DNA of 64,000 bases from Methanolobus tindarius DSM 2278 (GTDB lineage: Archaea; Halobacteriota; Methanosarcinia; Methanosarcinales; Methanosarcinaceae), in the NCBI RefSeq assembly GCF_000504205.1, contig NZ_AZAJ01000001.1, positions 124,001 through 188,000 on the forward strand. The letters are read 5' to 3'. Positions within the stretch are counted from its first letter, which is position 1. Each line of letters opens with the position of its first letter. Positions 1 to 7,800 of the stretch are shown here, piece after piece. A program made the position numbers and the translations under genes. The notes beneath the pieces are model-generated. The model did no database searches. It worked only from the letters and a program-made list of their open reading frames with translations, and had not been told where the DNA came from.

Positions 1-393
1 CTGATACTCGTATCAGACATAAGCAACCTTGAAAAAGAGCAGAATTCACGTCCATATATTCGTTTCCTGTCAATTCTTTTGCGTAAAAGTGAAGAATATG
101 ATAGCACCATGATAGCCATGGTTGGTGAAAAATGCAGCAATCCACTGGTTAAGGCTGAACTGATACCTCATTTTAAAAAAGTATTCCTGCTAACAGAAAG
201 CAAGACAATTAAAAGCATAGATGGATCCCCTGAAATGAGATATTCCATAGAAAATGGCAAACTCTATCTTGAAACACAGCTTCAGGACGATATGAACAAA
301 ATAAAAGAGATTTTCAGTCTTACACCCGAAGAAAAGAAAGAACTTGACAGGATAGTCGGAGAAAGTCTTGAGGAATACAGGACATCCCTATAA
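1..393 (+). CDS. C-terminal part of a probable RecA/RAD55-like ATPase (truncated by window edge)
   Basis: The reading frame is open from base 1 to the TAA at 391-393, so only the last 130 residues are visible and the true start lies outside the window. The first residues (LILVSDISNL, then RPYIRFLSILLRKSE) resemble the Walker B strand and following helix of KaiC/RAD55-type single-domain ATPases. The family assignment rests on this short resemblance and on two similar ATPase genes nearby (1721 and 7801). The tail is charged and helical. The gene converges on the ParA-like gene with a 26-base gap. Confidence 0.45.
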   Translation: MILVSDISNLEKEQNSRPYIRFLSILLRKSEEYDSTMIAMVGEKCSNPLVKAELIPHFKKVFLLTESKTIKSIDGSPEMRYSIENGKLYLETQLQDDMNKIKEIFSLTPEEKKELDRIVGESLEEYRTSL

Positions 394-419
394 CATATCC
401 TATCCAGATTTTTAATTAT

Positions 420-1145
420 TTAGTCAACAAGCTTTTCTGCTATCTTTTTTAACTCAGTGCAATATTCACATTCAGGATCATCCTGCATTGCTATTTTTCT
501 GGACCATGATTTAGCAACATAGTCATCATAAGCAATAAGTCCTAAAAGCTCTGTTCCAAGCTTATTACTGAAGTCAGAAACAATAGACATTATATCATCT
601 CTTTTTTCAGCTGGTATTCTGTTAAACAGAAGAGCTGCATGTGTTTCCAGTTTTGCAGACATACTGGAAAGTACGTATGTTCCCCGGATATCCTGAATAT
701 CAATTGTTGACACAATTACAGCCTTGTCAACTATATTCATGGTTAAAAGACTTGACTTATTGATACCGGGACTACAATCGAAAAGAAAATGATCGATATC
801 CAGTTTTTCTCCAAGTTTCTTTACCAGGGCAAGTAATTTATCCCTGGCTTCACCCGGCGTGTTAAACATTGCAGATATGTCTTCTTCACATGCTTTGGAA
901 GGAACTACGTAAACATCAGTTTCCCCGTATTTATAAACGATATCATCTGCACTGCAAACACCCTGCAGATAATCTATGAGTGTCATATCATACCTTATAT
1001 CAAACAAAGAATGCAGACCCGGACCATTTACGTCAGTATCGATTATGCAAACTTTGCTGCCCTTTTGAGAGAGCATGACCCCCAGATTTCCCACAAATGT
1101 CGTTTTACCCGTACCACCCTTATAAGAATGAAAACTCAAAAGCAT
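420..1145 (-). CDS. ParA/MinD-type P-loop ATPase
   Basis: A deviant Walker A motif (KGGTGKT, residues 9-15) opens the protein. A switch-like strand with DTDVNGPG and a Walker B-like FLFDCSPG segment follow, which is the standard layout of the SIMIBI ParA/MinD class. These ATPases dimerise on ATP and position cargo such as DNA, chemotaxis arrays or motility machines. ATG at 1145 was chosen because GGGTGAG sits five bases upstream; a GTG at 1154 is the alternative and overlaps the preceding stop as GTGA. The upstream winged-helix gene is co-transcribed. No ParB-like or MinE-like partner is visible. Given the archaellins in the window, polar positioning is a reasonable guess, but cargo cannot be read from sequence. 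Confidence 0.85.
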   Translation of the reverse strand: MLLSFHSYKGGTGKTTFVGNLGVMLSQKGSKVCIIDTDVNGPGLHSLFDIRYDMTLIDYLQGVCSADDIVYKYGETDVYVVPSKACEEDISAMFNTPGEARDKLLALVKKLGEKLDIDHFLFDCSPGINKSSLLTMNIVDKAVIVSTIDIQDIRGTYVLSSMSAKLETHAALLFNRIPAEKRDDIMSIVSDFSNKLGTELLGLIAYDDYVAKSWSRKIAMQDDPECEYCTELKKIAEKLVD

Positions 1146-1150
1146 TTTAC

Positions 1151-1570
1151 TCACCCAAGTAACTGGTCAAGTTTGTTCTCAACCTCTTCAACCGCAGACC
1201 AATGTTCATTGTTCTTACTTTCAACTTTCTTACTCAAAGAATAATAGATCTTTTTACCTTTTCTTTCCCTTTCAAGCCATCCGGCCCTATAAAGCTCATT
1301 AAGGTATTTGTTTTCTATTGAGCGATGTCTTCCAGTAATTTCGCTCACTTCATCTGCTGTGCATGAAGTTAATTTTGAAACTGCAAACAATGATTTACGG
1401 ATAGAATCAGGAACTGTTAGGAAAACAGCCATTTTATCATTGATTGCCGGGGAATTACGGGCTTCAAGATCTGCAATGCGTAATTCCAGTAATTTCAAAC
1501 GCTCGTTTATATCATTAAGATATTCCAAAATCCCGTTGTTGTTTTGAAGGTCAGCCATGATAATCAACAT
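1151..1570 (-). CDS. Winged-helix protein with N-terminal coiled coil, partner of ParA-like ATPase
   Basis: Residues 10-40 form a leucine-rich heptad pattern (coiled coil). Residues 50-115 fit an ArsR/MarR-like winged helix: a helix pair around LTSCTADEVSEITGRHRS, a recognition helix with YLNELYRAGWLERE, and a KGKKIYYSLS wing. A second short helix ends the protein. Its stop overlaps the GTG of the ParA-like gene, so the two form an operon, and this protein may serve as DNA or partner adaptor for the ATPase. The start could also be the ATG at 1558; neither has a strong ribosome binding site. A TATA-like element lies at about 1617-1624 on this strand. Confidence 0.7.
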   Translation of the reverse strand: MLIIMADLQNNNGILEYLNDINERLKLLELRIADLEARNSPAINDKMAVFLTVPDSIRKSLFAVSKLTSCTADEVSEITGRHRSIENKYLNELYRAGWLERERKGKKIYYSLSKKVESKNNEHWSAVEEVENKLDQLLG

Positions 1571-1690
1571 GAAGAAGAATTATTTGATTGTAATATCCAA
1601 TTTAATAGGGCTGATAATATATAAGCTTGCTTAAATACATTTGATATTAAATGAGAAACTGACGTTAATCTTTTTAATATTACGACAACC

Positions 1691-1720
1691 TTATAAAATA
1701 GCAGTACATATATAAAAAAA
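1691..1720 (+). promoter_or_regulatory. Promoter of the RAD55-like ATPase gene
   Basis: TTATAAAATA at 1691-1700 is a good archaeal TATA box. Transcription would begin about 25 bases downstream, close to the GTG at 1721, which suggests a leaderless or very short-leader mRNA. No ribosome binding site is visible. The promoter is divergent from that of the ParA operon. Confidence 0.45.
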
Positions 1721-2407
1721 GTGGATGAAATGAGAAGCCCATCATATATCGCAAAGCTGGATGATCTTCTTTACGGGGGACTGATTAAGCCATCATCCAT
1801 TTTAATTGCAGGTTCTTGCGGGACTGGGAAGACAAATCTGTGTATGCAATCACTTTTCAATGCTGCCAGAAAAGGTGAAAAGTGTGCATATGTCTCACTA
1901 TTATCGGAGTCAAATGAAAAGATAGTCAGAGCCATGTCTTCGTTCTCATTCTATGATGAAAAACTTGTAGGCGACAAACTAAAAATCTTCTCAATTAGTT
2001 CAGATGTTGTAGCTAAAGGTGATTTTGCAATCTTTGAATATATCAATGAAAATATTCTGAAAGATAAGCCATCCAGAGTTGTAATTGATACAATGAATGT
2101 ACTTGAAGATATTGAAAGCACCTTTGATGAACGTCCATTCCATAAATCTGAGCTCCGCGCCTTTATACAGAACCTTTTTCAGGAGTTTGACGACAATAAT
2201 ATTCTCCTGATAGCCACAGGTGAAATACCTGCTGCAAACATCAACTCAAGTCAATGGTCATATATTTTTGATACTGTAATCACACTTGGTACAACAGATG
2301 ACGGTAAAAGCAATTATCGTTTCCTTGAAATAATCAAGGAAAGAGGAAGTGATTTTACCTCTGGAAAGCACAAGTTCAGTATCACAAAGGATGGAATCAC
2401 TTTTTAA
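1721..2407 (+). CDS. RAD55/KaiC-like single-domain RecA-family ATPase
   Basis: Walker A GSCGTGKTN (residues 31-39) follows the typical LDDLLYGGL entry segment, and the Walker B strand is RVVIDTMNVLEDI. At 228 residues it is one RecA core, as in the archaeal RAD55/KaiC-like group often used in signal transduction (related in fold to ArlH). The catalytic-glutamate region reads VSLLSESNEK, not the usual SxEE, so hydrolysis may be slow or altered. It starts at GTG 1721, or at ATG 1730. It stands alone, divergent from the ParA pair and convergent with the eight-gene operon across the structured gap. Confidence 0.75.
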   Translation: MDEMRSPSYIAKLDDLLYGGLIKPSSILIAGSCGTGKTNLCMQSLFNAARKGEKCAYVSLLSESNEKIVRAMSSFSFYDEKLVGDKLKIFSISSDVVAKGDFAIFEYINENILKDKPSRVVIDTMNVLEDIESTFDERPFHKSELRAFIQNLFQEFDDNNILLIATGEIPAANINSSQWSYIFDTVITLGTTDDGKSNYRFLEIIKERGSDFTSGKHKFSITKDGITF

Positions 2408-2507
2408 GAGAATATCCATATTACATGAAAGTGACATATTTCTAAGTTTCATGAGCTAACCAGAATATGTCCGGTATCATATCCCGGTCACCTCTTCTTT
2501 TGTAGAA

Positions 2508-2579
2508 GTTGCTTTGCAGGAAAAATGCTTGTTATATTACAATTACAGGAGGTAGTAGATTTTTCTAACACAAAGCAAC
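2508..2579. repeat. Inverted repeat, 9-bp perfect arms
   Basis: GTTGCTTTG at 2508-2516 is matched by CAAAGCAAC at 2571-2579. The 54-base loop contains a GGAGGTAG element at 2548-2555. Confidence 0.5.
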
Positions 2580-2625
2580 CATTATTATAGCATTATTACT
2601 ATCATTGTAGCATTATTATAATTAT

Positions 2626-2692
2626 GCCTGAAAGAGAGGTGTAAACCACGATTTTGTTGGTTGGTATAATCCATGGCAAACCTCTTTCAGGC
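2626..2692. repeat. Stem-loop, 11-bp perfect stem
   Basis: GCCTGAAAGAG at 2626-2636 pairs with CTCTTTCAGGC at 2682-2692, and the stem can extend to ACCT with a two-base bulge. The 45-base loop can form an inner stem (AACCA with TGGTT). It is the strongest structure in the gap. Confidence 0.55.
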
Positions 2693-2705
2693 TAAATTGA
2701 AGCAT

Positions 2706-2746
2706 ATTAATCATATATGTACCACAGGTTCCATTATATGATTAAT
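2706..2746. repeat. Stem-loop, 12-bp perfect stem
   Basis: ATTAATCATATA at 2706-2717 is the exact reverse complement of TATATGATTAAT at 2735-2746, with a 17-base loop. It follows the previous stem-loop by 13 bases. Confidence 0.5.
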
Positions 2747-2870
2747 ACTCACTAAACCCACTCCCCAGTGTGTTTATTCCCTAGCCCCAATTACTTAATA
2801 TGTTTTGCAAGTTATATCAATTAACTGCATTTTTATTCATTATAGCTTTTGAATAAATAACAGCGTTATT

Positions 2871-2891
2871 TATTTTAACGCCGTTAAAATA
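2871..2891. repeat. Palindrome, 9-bp arms with 3-base spacer
   Basis: TATTTTAAC-GCC-GTTAAAATA reads the same on both strands except for the spacer. It sits about 70 bases beyond the 3' end of the eight-gene operon and is either its terminator or a protein binding site. Confidence 0.5.
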
Positions 2892-2961
2892 GATAAAAAA
2901 TAAGAAGAGAAACACCAGTAGGCATTTAATAAAAGTTTTGAAATAGTTACGGAAAATGAAC

Positions 2962-3543
2962 TCAAAGATGAAGAGTCATGTCATCCAGTTCACGCTTACA
3001 ATGATTCTTGATAATATTGTTAAGTCGCATGCGTACTGTTTTCAGACCTTCCTCATCGGTGAAATGAGAAAGCACATCTGCAAGCTGGTCTACCATTAAT
3101 TGATAATCCCTCTCAGTGCCCATATCCCTTAGTTTTTGCATTGCAGACTCTGCAATTTCAGGAGTCCATTCCTCATTAGTATAATAGGTCTTGTCTTCAA
3201 CCTCAAGCTTTTTCCTTGCTACGTCATTATTGACCCTGGCAAAAATAAGCTCCACGGTATGAGGATCACCAACAAATTCATTCATAAACTGCATGATGTC
3301 CATGACAACTTCAAAATAAGGTATTTCCGGATTCTCAGAATCCTTGAAAATCTGAGACAGCTCCAGTCTTATGTTTCTCTCGGCTGGTTTTAGAAGATAA
3401 CTGGTTATATCATCAATAATATCTGCACAATTACCGCCATCCATATTTGAGGATAATTCATACGTATTAGCCGGTAATACGTTAAATTTCCCGTAATACT
3501 TTAATAAATTCTTACGCAAACGCTGGACATCTAAATTTGCCAA
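2962..3543 (-). CDS. Unrecognised helical protein, last gene of the signalling operon
   Basis: The 193-residue protein is soluble, charged and predicted mostly helical, with no motif I recognise. TTG at 3543 is taken as start because AGGTGATATT precedes it at good distance. It follows the GNAT gene by 21 bases on the same strand and ends the run that begins with the CheF-like gene. Acidic and aromatic residues are spread evenly and there is no signal peptide or membrane segment, so a cytoplasmic partner of the complex is likely. Confidence 0.6.
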   Translation of the reverse strand: MANLDVQRLRKNLLKYYGKFNVLPANTYELSSNMDGGNCADIIDDITSYLLKPAERNIRLELSQIFKDSENPEIPYFEVVMDIMQFMNEFVGDPHTVELIFARVNNDVARKKLEVEDKTYYTNEEWTPEIAESAMQKLRDMGTERDYQLMVDQLADVLSHFTDEEGLKTVRMRLNNIIKNHCKRELDDMTLHL

Positions 3544-3564
3544 AATATCACCTGAAATTTTAAG

Positions 3565-4329
3565 TTATTTTAAATCAAATCCCCTGATAAAAGAATTCAT
3601 TTCGCCTTTCAGTTTACTATCCAGAAGTTCTCTGGAACTTTCAAATAATGTCAAAAAATCACTTATATCATCAGAAGTAATGTTTTTTCCCATGTTTCGT
3701 CTGAACTTGAGAGCTTCATAGCTGCCAATCAGCTCAGGCATTACCATTCTTGGATAATCTCCTGCCATTGTTTTCAGCATGTTTCTTGCACGCGGATACG
3801 GAAGCATCAGGTATCCTTTATACCTTGATGAAAGGCCGCTGCTTTTAGGATTAAGTGTCGTAAATCCCAGTTTATTTTTGAAGAAGCGTGCAGCACCAGG
3901 ATTATCTGGCATTGTTATTACATTTGTCTTTAAATGATTTACAGAAGTTGCAAAAAGAAGGCGCCCTATACCAACATGCCTGTGTGCAGGATGGATCTCA
4001 ACACTTCTTAACAGATGAATGGAATGATGCACTACATTGGTCTTTCCACGATAGGTTTTTTCTGTTTCCTCAGATAATTGTTCAAACCTTGCAAAACCAA
4101 GCAGCTTATTGCTGCCTTCTACTGCTACAAATAATGAATGACCTGAACTCAGGGAGCTTTTTAGCAGAAAATCATATGGCATCCCAAACTTGTTATGGAA
4201 ATAATTAAAACCTATATTGTCAGAATTTCCAATATCTATGTCAAGCTGATCCACCGACGAGCCTGCTTCAAGTATACCATAGCTGACATTTCCTGCTACG
4301 TGCAGTATGTTCATACCTTCAATTGACAT
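3565..4329 (-). CDS. GNAT-family N-acetyltransferase
   Basis: The acetyl-CoA site is visible as RSVEIHPAHRHVGIGRLLFA (R/Q-x-x-G-x-G/A pattern RHVGIG) at about residues 109-128, after a beta strand and the LLGFARFEQL segment. The NPGAARFFKNKLGF motif of the later helix is also typical. The C-terminal 80 residues are an extra helical region. The protein transfers acetyl groups from acetyl-CoA to an amine; the substrate is unknown. It lies 16 bases downstream of the 883-residue scaffold gene, so it probably modifies a member of this complex. It resembles the other GNAT at 11017 in layout, including the final GYLML strand. Confidence 0.8.
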   Translation of the reverse strand: MSIEGMNILHVAGNVSYGILEAGSSVDQLDIDIGNSDNIGFNYFHNKFGMPYDFLLKSSLSSGHSLFVAVEGSNKLLGFARFEQLSEETEKTYRGKTNVVHHSIHLLRSVEIHPAHRHVGIGRLLFATSVNHLKTNVITMPDNPGAARFFKNKLGFTTLNPKSSGLSSRYKGYLMLPYPRARNMLKTMAGDYPRMVMPELIGSYEALKFRRNMGKNITSDDISDFLTLFESSRELLDSKLKGEMNSFIRGFDLK

Positions 4330-4345
4330 TTTTAATCATCTGATC

Positions 4346-6997
4346 TCAAACATTTACAGTTCCCGCAACCGAATAGAAAGTGTATCTACCTTTTTTGACA
4401 GTATCCACCATCTGTTCCTGCTCCAGATAACCCATTACAAGAGAGAGTTTTTCAAAGTCTATAGGATAACCACTTGACTTTATCTGTTTCTCAAGCTGCT
4501 TGAGAGTTGCTGAACCTGCAATCGAAAGCTGACCGATTATAACTTCCTCTATAGGCATGTCTTTTAATCGTATGGGCTGTGGCTGCTCAGGAGCTTCCTC
4601 TGTAACGATGTCAGCTTCTGACAATGTCAGTCCCTTTGAATTTTCCAAAATCTCATCAGGACTAAGATCAAGAGACTCGAGATCAAGAGGAACTTCTTCA
4701 GGGAAAACTTCAGGAGATTCAAAATCAACTGGGACTTCAGCAGGACTCAGGTCCAATGAATCAAGATCAAGAGGAACTTCCTCAGGAACAACTTCAGAAG
4801 ATTCAAAATCAACTGGGACTTCAGCAGGACTCAGGTCCAATGAATCAAGATCAAGAGGAACTTCCTCAGGAACAACTTCAGAAGATTCAAAATCAACTGG
4901 GACTTCGTCAGGACTCAGGTCCAATGACTCAAGGTCAAGAGGAACTTCTTCAGCAACAACTTCAGGAGAATCAAAATCAACTGGGACTTCGTCAGGACTC
5001 AGGTCCAATGACTCAAGGTCAAGAGGAACTTCTTCAGCAACATCCTCAGAAGACTCAAAATCAACTGGAGCTGCATCAGGACTCAGGTCCAATGACTCAA
5101 GGTCAAGAGGAACTTCTTCAGCAACATCCTCAGAAGACTCAAAATCAACTGAAATGTCATCGGGACTCAGGTCCAATGACTCGAGATCAAGAGGAACTTC
5201 ATCGGGAACAACTTCTAAGGATCCAAAATCAACAGGCATGCTTTCTGCTTCAGGAACCAGATTATCCTGATCCGGAGCGAAGTCCTCAAGATTCAACGGT
5301 TCAGGAGTGAGTTCAGCTGTTTCAGCCTGAGCCGGTGACTGTTCTTCAAAGATCTGATCAGGTTCAGGAGTGACTTCTGATGGCTCCGGTAAGAACTCTT
5401 CCTGCTCTAATTGATCTGCCTGTGAATTAATATCAGTAGAATCTTCAGGGAAAACGTCTTCAATGGCATTATCCTGCATAGAAACTTCAGTCTGAGGTAC
5501 AATTTGCTCATCAGGATAATCATGAATAAATGATTCCTCATAGCCAGGAATATGGATATGGAGCTGTTCCTGCAGGGAATTAAACATTCCACCTACAACT
5601 ACCTTAAAAGACTCTATTTCGCCTGCAATTGCCATTATTTGTTCTTTGCTTGCATTTGGAGCATCACTTTCCTGCGTAGGAATTGGTGAGTCTGCAAGCT
5701 CTTCACTACTCTTTTCTGCAGCGGCAGCAACAGACTCAGTAAAGTCCAGTTCTTTTAGTGTACGATTCAGTTTGGTTATTGCTTTGGTATGCAGATTCAC
5801 AGCCTTTGCAATGCTTTTTATCTGCTCCATGATCTCTTCAAGCTGTTGTGTATTGGAAGCAGCTTCTTCAAGCTGGTTATTCTGAAGCTCTGCCATAAAG
5901 CTAACATTTTCTGTAAGATTGTCCAGCTCACCTTTGTGTTCGGTTAAATCTGAAACTATCCTGTCAAGATGTTTTTCGTGAGCAACGACCTTTTCAATTG
6001 TATATTCCCGACTTCCGGTCTCAACAAAAGAACGGAAATCCTGGGAATTATAATTAGGAACATACTGGGACAGCATTTTAAACAGTTCAACATAAGTGCC
6101 ATGTATCTGCTTTACAGAAACGATCTTGGAAGAAATGGCATCTGAAAGTCCCCTGACAATAAAAGCCTCATTCTCGAACCTGAAAAAGTCAACACCTGCA
6201 CTGAACTCACGTACGCTGTCCCTTGCAGTCTCTACCATATCAAAAGATTCACGTTCACCATAAATGGCTATCATGGCATTTAAAATATCATTCAGGGTCT
6301 TAGCATAAGTGATTTCCAGAACATCAGAAGGCACTTTTGTAGGGTCCAGTGATTCGGCATTTACAGAATCCTCTGCCTGGACAACACGCCTGAGTCTCTT
6401 GGAAAAAAGATCGAAATCCTGCCTCAGTCGTTTATAATCAGATTCATGTGCTTTAGAATACAGATCACTTTCTAAAGTGGATAGCTTATCACCACTTGAT
6501 TCAAGTTCATCAGTCATTTTTTTCTGCATATCGTTGAACTTTTCTTCAAACATGAATAAACGAGTTTCAAGCTCATTGTAACGACTTTCCGCATCTTCAA
6601 GCCTTGTAACAAGTTCAGAATTTGCAAGTTCCAGATCGGACTTAATATCTGAAGCTACATGAATACCTTTATCCCTCTTTTTTCGAAGGACTGAATTATC
6701 ATCCACAATTATAAGGGACTTGGCACCTGCCGGAACAGGTCTTTCTGAATGCGCAGAGCTGTCATCCATTATGTTTTCACTGTTGCCTATTTCTGCATCT
6801 GCCTTACCGGTCTGCTTCAAATTATCATCTGTAATATCTTCAACGTAAGTTTTTGGGTCTTCCATTGACCCTGTAGAATCAGAAGCCTTTTCGTCTTCGC
6901 TAATCTCCATGTCATAATCCCGTGAGCTGCTTTGTGAAACTTCTGTATCCATAATTTCAGTATCACATTTTTCCATTGTGCATATTTCGTCATCCAT
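4346..6997 (-). CDS. 883-residue coiled-coil scaffold with 28-residue acidic repeats and C-terminal winged helix
   Basis: Layout: acidic disordered N-terminus (1-115), coiled coil (about 125-205), a conserved-looking helical domain (about 215-345, containing RESFDMVETARDSV and FFRFENEAF), a second coiled coil (345-440), an acidic Pro-rich linker, seven tandem repeats of 28 residues (598-782, core PLDLESLDLSP), and a winged-helix-like domain (about 808-883, ending KKGRYTFYSVAG). There is no signal peptide or membrane span. The start ATG has AGGTGAG five bases upstream. It looks like an elongated scaffold binding several partners through its repeats. It is not ArlCDE; I see none of their signature region. 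The family is unknown to me. Confidence 0.8.
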   Translation of the reverse strand: MDDEICTMEKCDTEIMDTEVSQSSSRDYDMEISEDEKASDSTGSMEDPKTYVEDITDDNLKQTGKADAEIGNSENIMDDSSAHSERPVPAGAKSLIIVDDNSVLRKKRDKGIHVASDIKSDLELANSELVTRLEDAESRYNELETRLFMFEEKFNDMQKKMTDELESSGDKLSTLESDLYSKAHESDYKRLRQDFDLFSKRLRRVVQAEDSVNAESLDPTKVPSDVLEITYAKTLNDILNAMIAIYGERESFDMVETARDSVREFSAGVDFFRFENEAFIVRGLSDAISSKIVSVKQIHGTYVELFKMLSQYVPNYNSQDFRSFVETGSREYTIEKVVAHEKHLDRIVSDLTEHKGELDNLTENVSFMAELQNNQLEEAASNTQQLEEIMEQIKSIAKAVNLHTKAITKLNRTLKELDFTESVAAAAEKSSEELADSPIPTQESDAPNASKEQIMAIAGEIESFKVVVGGMFNSLQEQLHIHIPGYEESFIHDYPDEQIVPQTEVSMQDNAIEDVFPEDSTDINSQADQLEQEEFLPEPSEVTPEPDQIFEEQSPAQAETAELTPEPLNLEDFAPDQDNLVPEAESMPVDFGSLEVVPDEVPLDLESLDLSPDDISVDFESSEDVAEEVPLDLESLDLSPDAAPVDFESSEDVAEEVPLDLESLDLSPDEVPVDFDSPEVVAEEVPLDLESLDLSPDEVPVDFESSEVVPEEVPLDLDSLDLSPAEVPVDFESSEVVPEEVPLDLDSLDLSPAEVPVDFESPEVFPEEVPLDLESLDLSPDEILENSKGLTLSEADIVTEEAPEQPQPIRLKDMPIEEVIIGQLSIAGSATLKQLEKQIKSSGYPIDFEKLSLVMGYLEQEQMVDTVKKGRYTFYSVAGTVNV
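4651..5205 (-). repeat. Seven in-frame 84-bp tandem repeats within the scaffold gene
   Basis: Each 84-base unit encodes 28 residues (consensus EEVPLDLESLDLSP followed by DEVPVDFESSEVVP). Units 4-6 are nearly identical at DNA level and units 1, 2 and 7 are more diverged, which points to recent internal expansion. The last unit is partial. Confidence 0.9.
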
Positions 6998-7010
6998 AGC
7001 ATCTCACCTG

Positions 7011-7781
7011 TCACACGAAGGACTCAAGTTTGTGTTTAATATCCGGTATCCATTCGGCTTCACACACATCCGCTACATAATCCCCATGTAGCGGACGAAT
7101 CTGGTCCCTGATAATCATTTCAACAAGAAGCGGCCACAGGTCTTCAGTCATCCATTTAGGTGAAGAGGCAATTTCGTTAAAAGCCATTGCAAGTACCTGC
7201 TCAACTTCTCCCCTGCCCATGACACCTGTGATCTTCTCTTTGATGTCAGCAAGTATTTCCATATTCTTCTTGTATTCGGAAGACTGGGTATACATCTCAT
7301 CAAACACGATTTTTGCCAAGATACGCAATTCACTTGCCACTTCTTCAGGATAAGTTGCAAGCTGCTCTTTTGTCATTGGACGCTGTTCGAAAACATGACG
7401 TATAACAGCTTTGGCAATTTCAATTTTATCCATATTTTCAGCAAGATCGGCTTTTCCCGTAAACAGGGATATTAAAAGAGCTCCGCGTCCCACTGATGAG
7501 AAAATAACTGTGCCAAACTCGTATTCAATTACTGACTGTTTCAGCCCCATTTCAAGCTGCTGGCTAACATGCAGCAGGTTGTTGCTGATAAGATTGGTCA
7601 GCTCAAATATTTTAGGGCCAATACTCTCCGGTATGTAGGATGCATAGATCTTTCCGTCAGCACCGGCAAAGAGCAGTACATCTACATCACTGGATTGGTG
7701 TGTCCTTTTAAGCTGTGCGACCAGAGCAAACTTCAAAAGGGAAACATCCTCAAGGTCATCTTTTGTTTTTCTAACCGACAC
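7011..7781 (-). CDS. Roadblock/LC7-like domain protein
   Basis: The first 115 residues fit the roadblock/LC7 fold: a strand DVDVLLFAGADGKIYASYI, a long helix, then VIEYEFGTVIFSSVGRGALLISLF. Archaeal and bacterial roadblock proteins regulate small GTPases or organise signalling and polarity complexes. The remaining 140 residues are helical and not recognised. GTG at 7781 is chosen because GAGGTGG lies seven bases upstream; a TTG at 7796 is weaker. It sits 19 bases after the KaiC-like gene and 13 bases before the scaffold gene, which argues for one complex. Confidence 0.7.
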   Translation of the reverse strand: MSVRKTKDDLEDVSLLKFALVAQLKRTHQSSDVDVLLFAGADGKIYASYIPESIGPKIFELTNLISNNLLHVSQQLEMGLKQSVIEYEFGTVIFSSVGRGALLISLFTGKADLAENMDKIEIAKAVIRHVFEQRPMTKEQLATYPEEVASELRILAKIVFDEMYTQSSEYKKNMEILADIKEKITGVMGRGEVEQVLAMAFNEIASSPKWMTEDLWPLLVEMIIRDQIRPLHGDYVADVCEAEWIPDIKHKLESFV

Positions 7782-7800
7782 GTCAACCCACCTCAATTAC

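Larger units (their letters stand above)
2408..2961. other. 554-base intergenic region dense in inverted repeats
   Basis: No plausible gene is seen. The gap separates the convergent ends of the RAD55-like gene and the eight-gene operon, so no promoter for them is expected, yet it holds at least four clear inverted repeats (2508-2579, 2626-2692, 2706-2746, 2871-2891) and an ATTATTA-rich stretch at 2580-2622. The repeats differ in sequence from one another, so this is not a repeat array. A structured RNA or several terminators would explain it. Confidence 0.6.

Noticed and set aside
4651-5205. Regular repeats that might suggest a CRISPR array
   Set aside because: Units are contiguous, 84 bases, in frame and without unique spacers, so they are protein repeats.
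4557-5310. Two long plus-strand frames of 184 and 237 codons with Ser/Arg- or Gln-rich repeats
   Set aside because: They lie opposite the 84-bp repeats of the scaffold gene; repeat units that are a multiple of three keep other frames open. No ribosome binding site or promoter fits.
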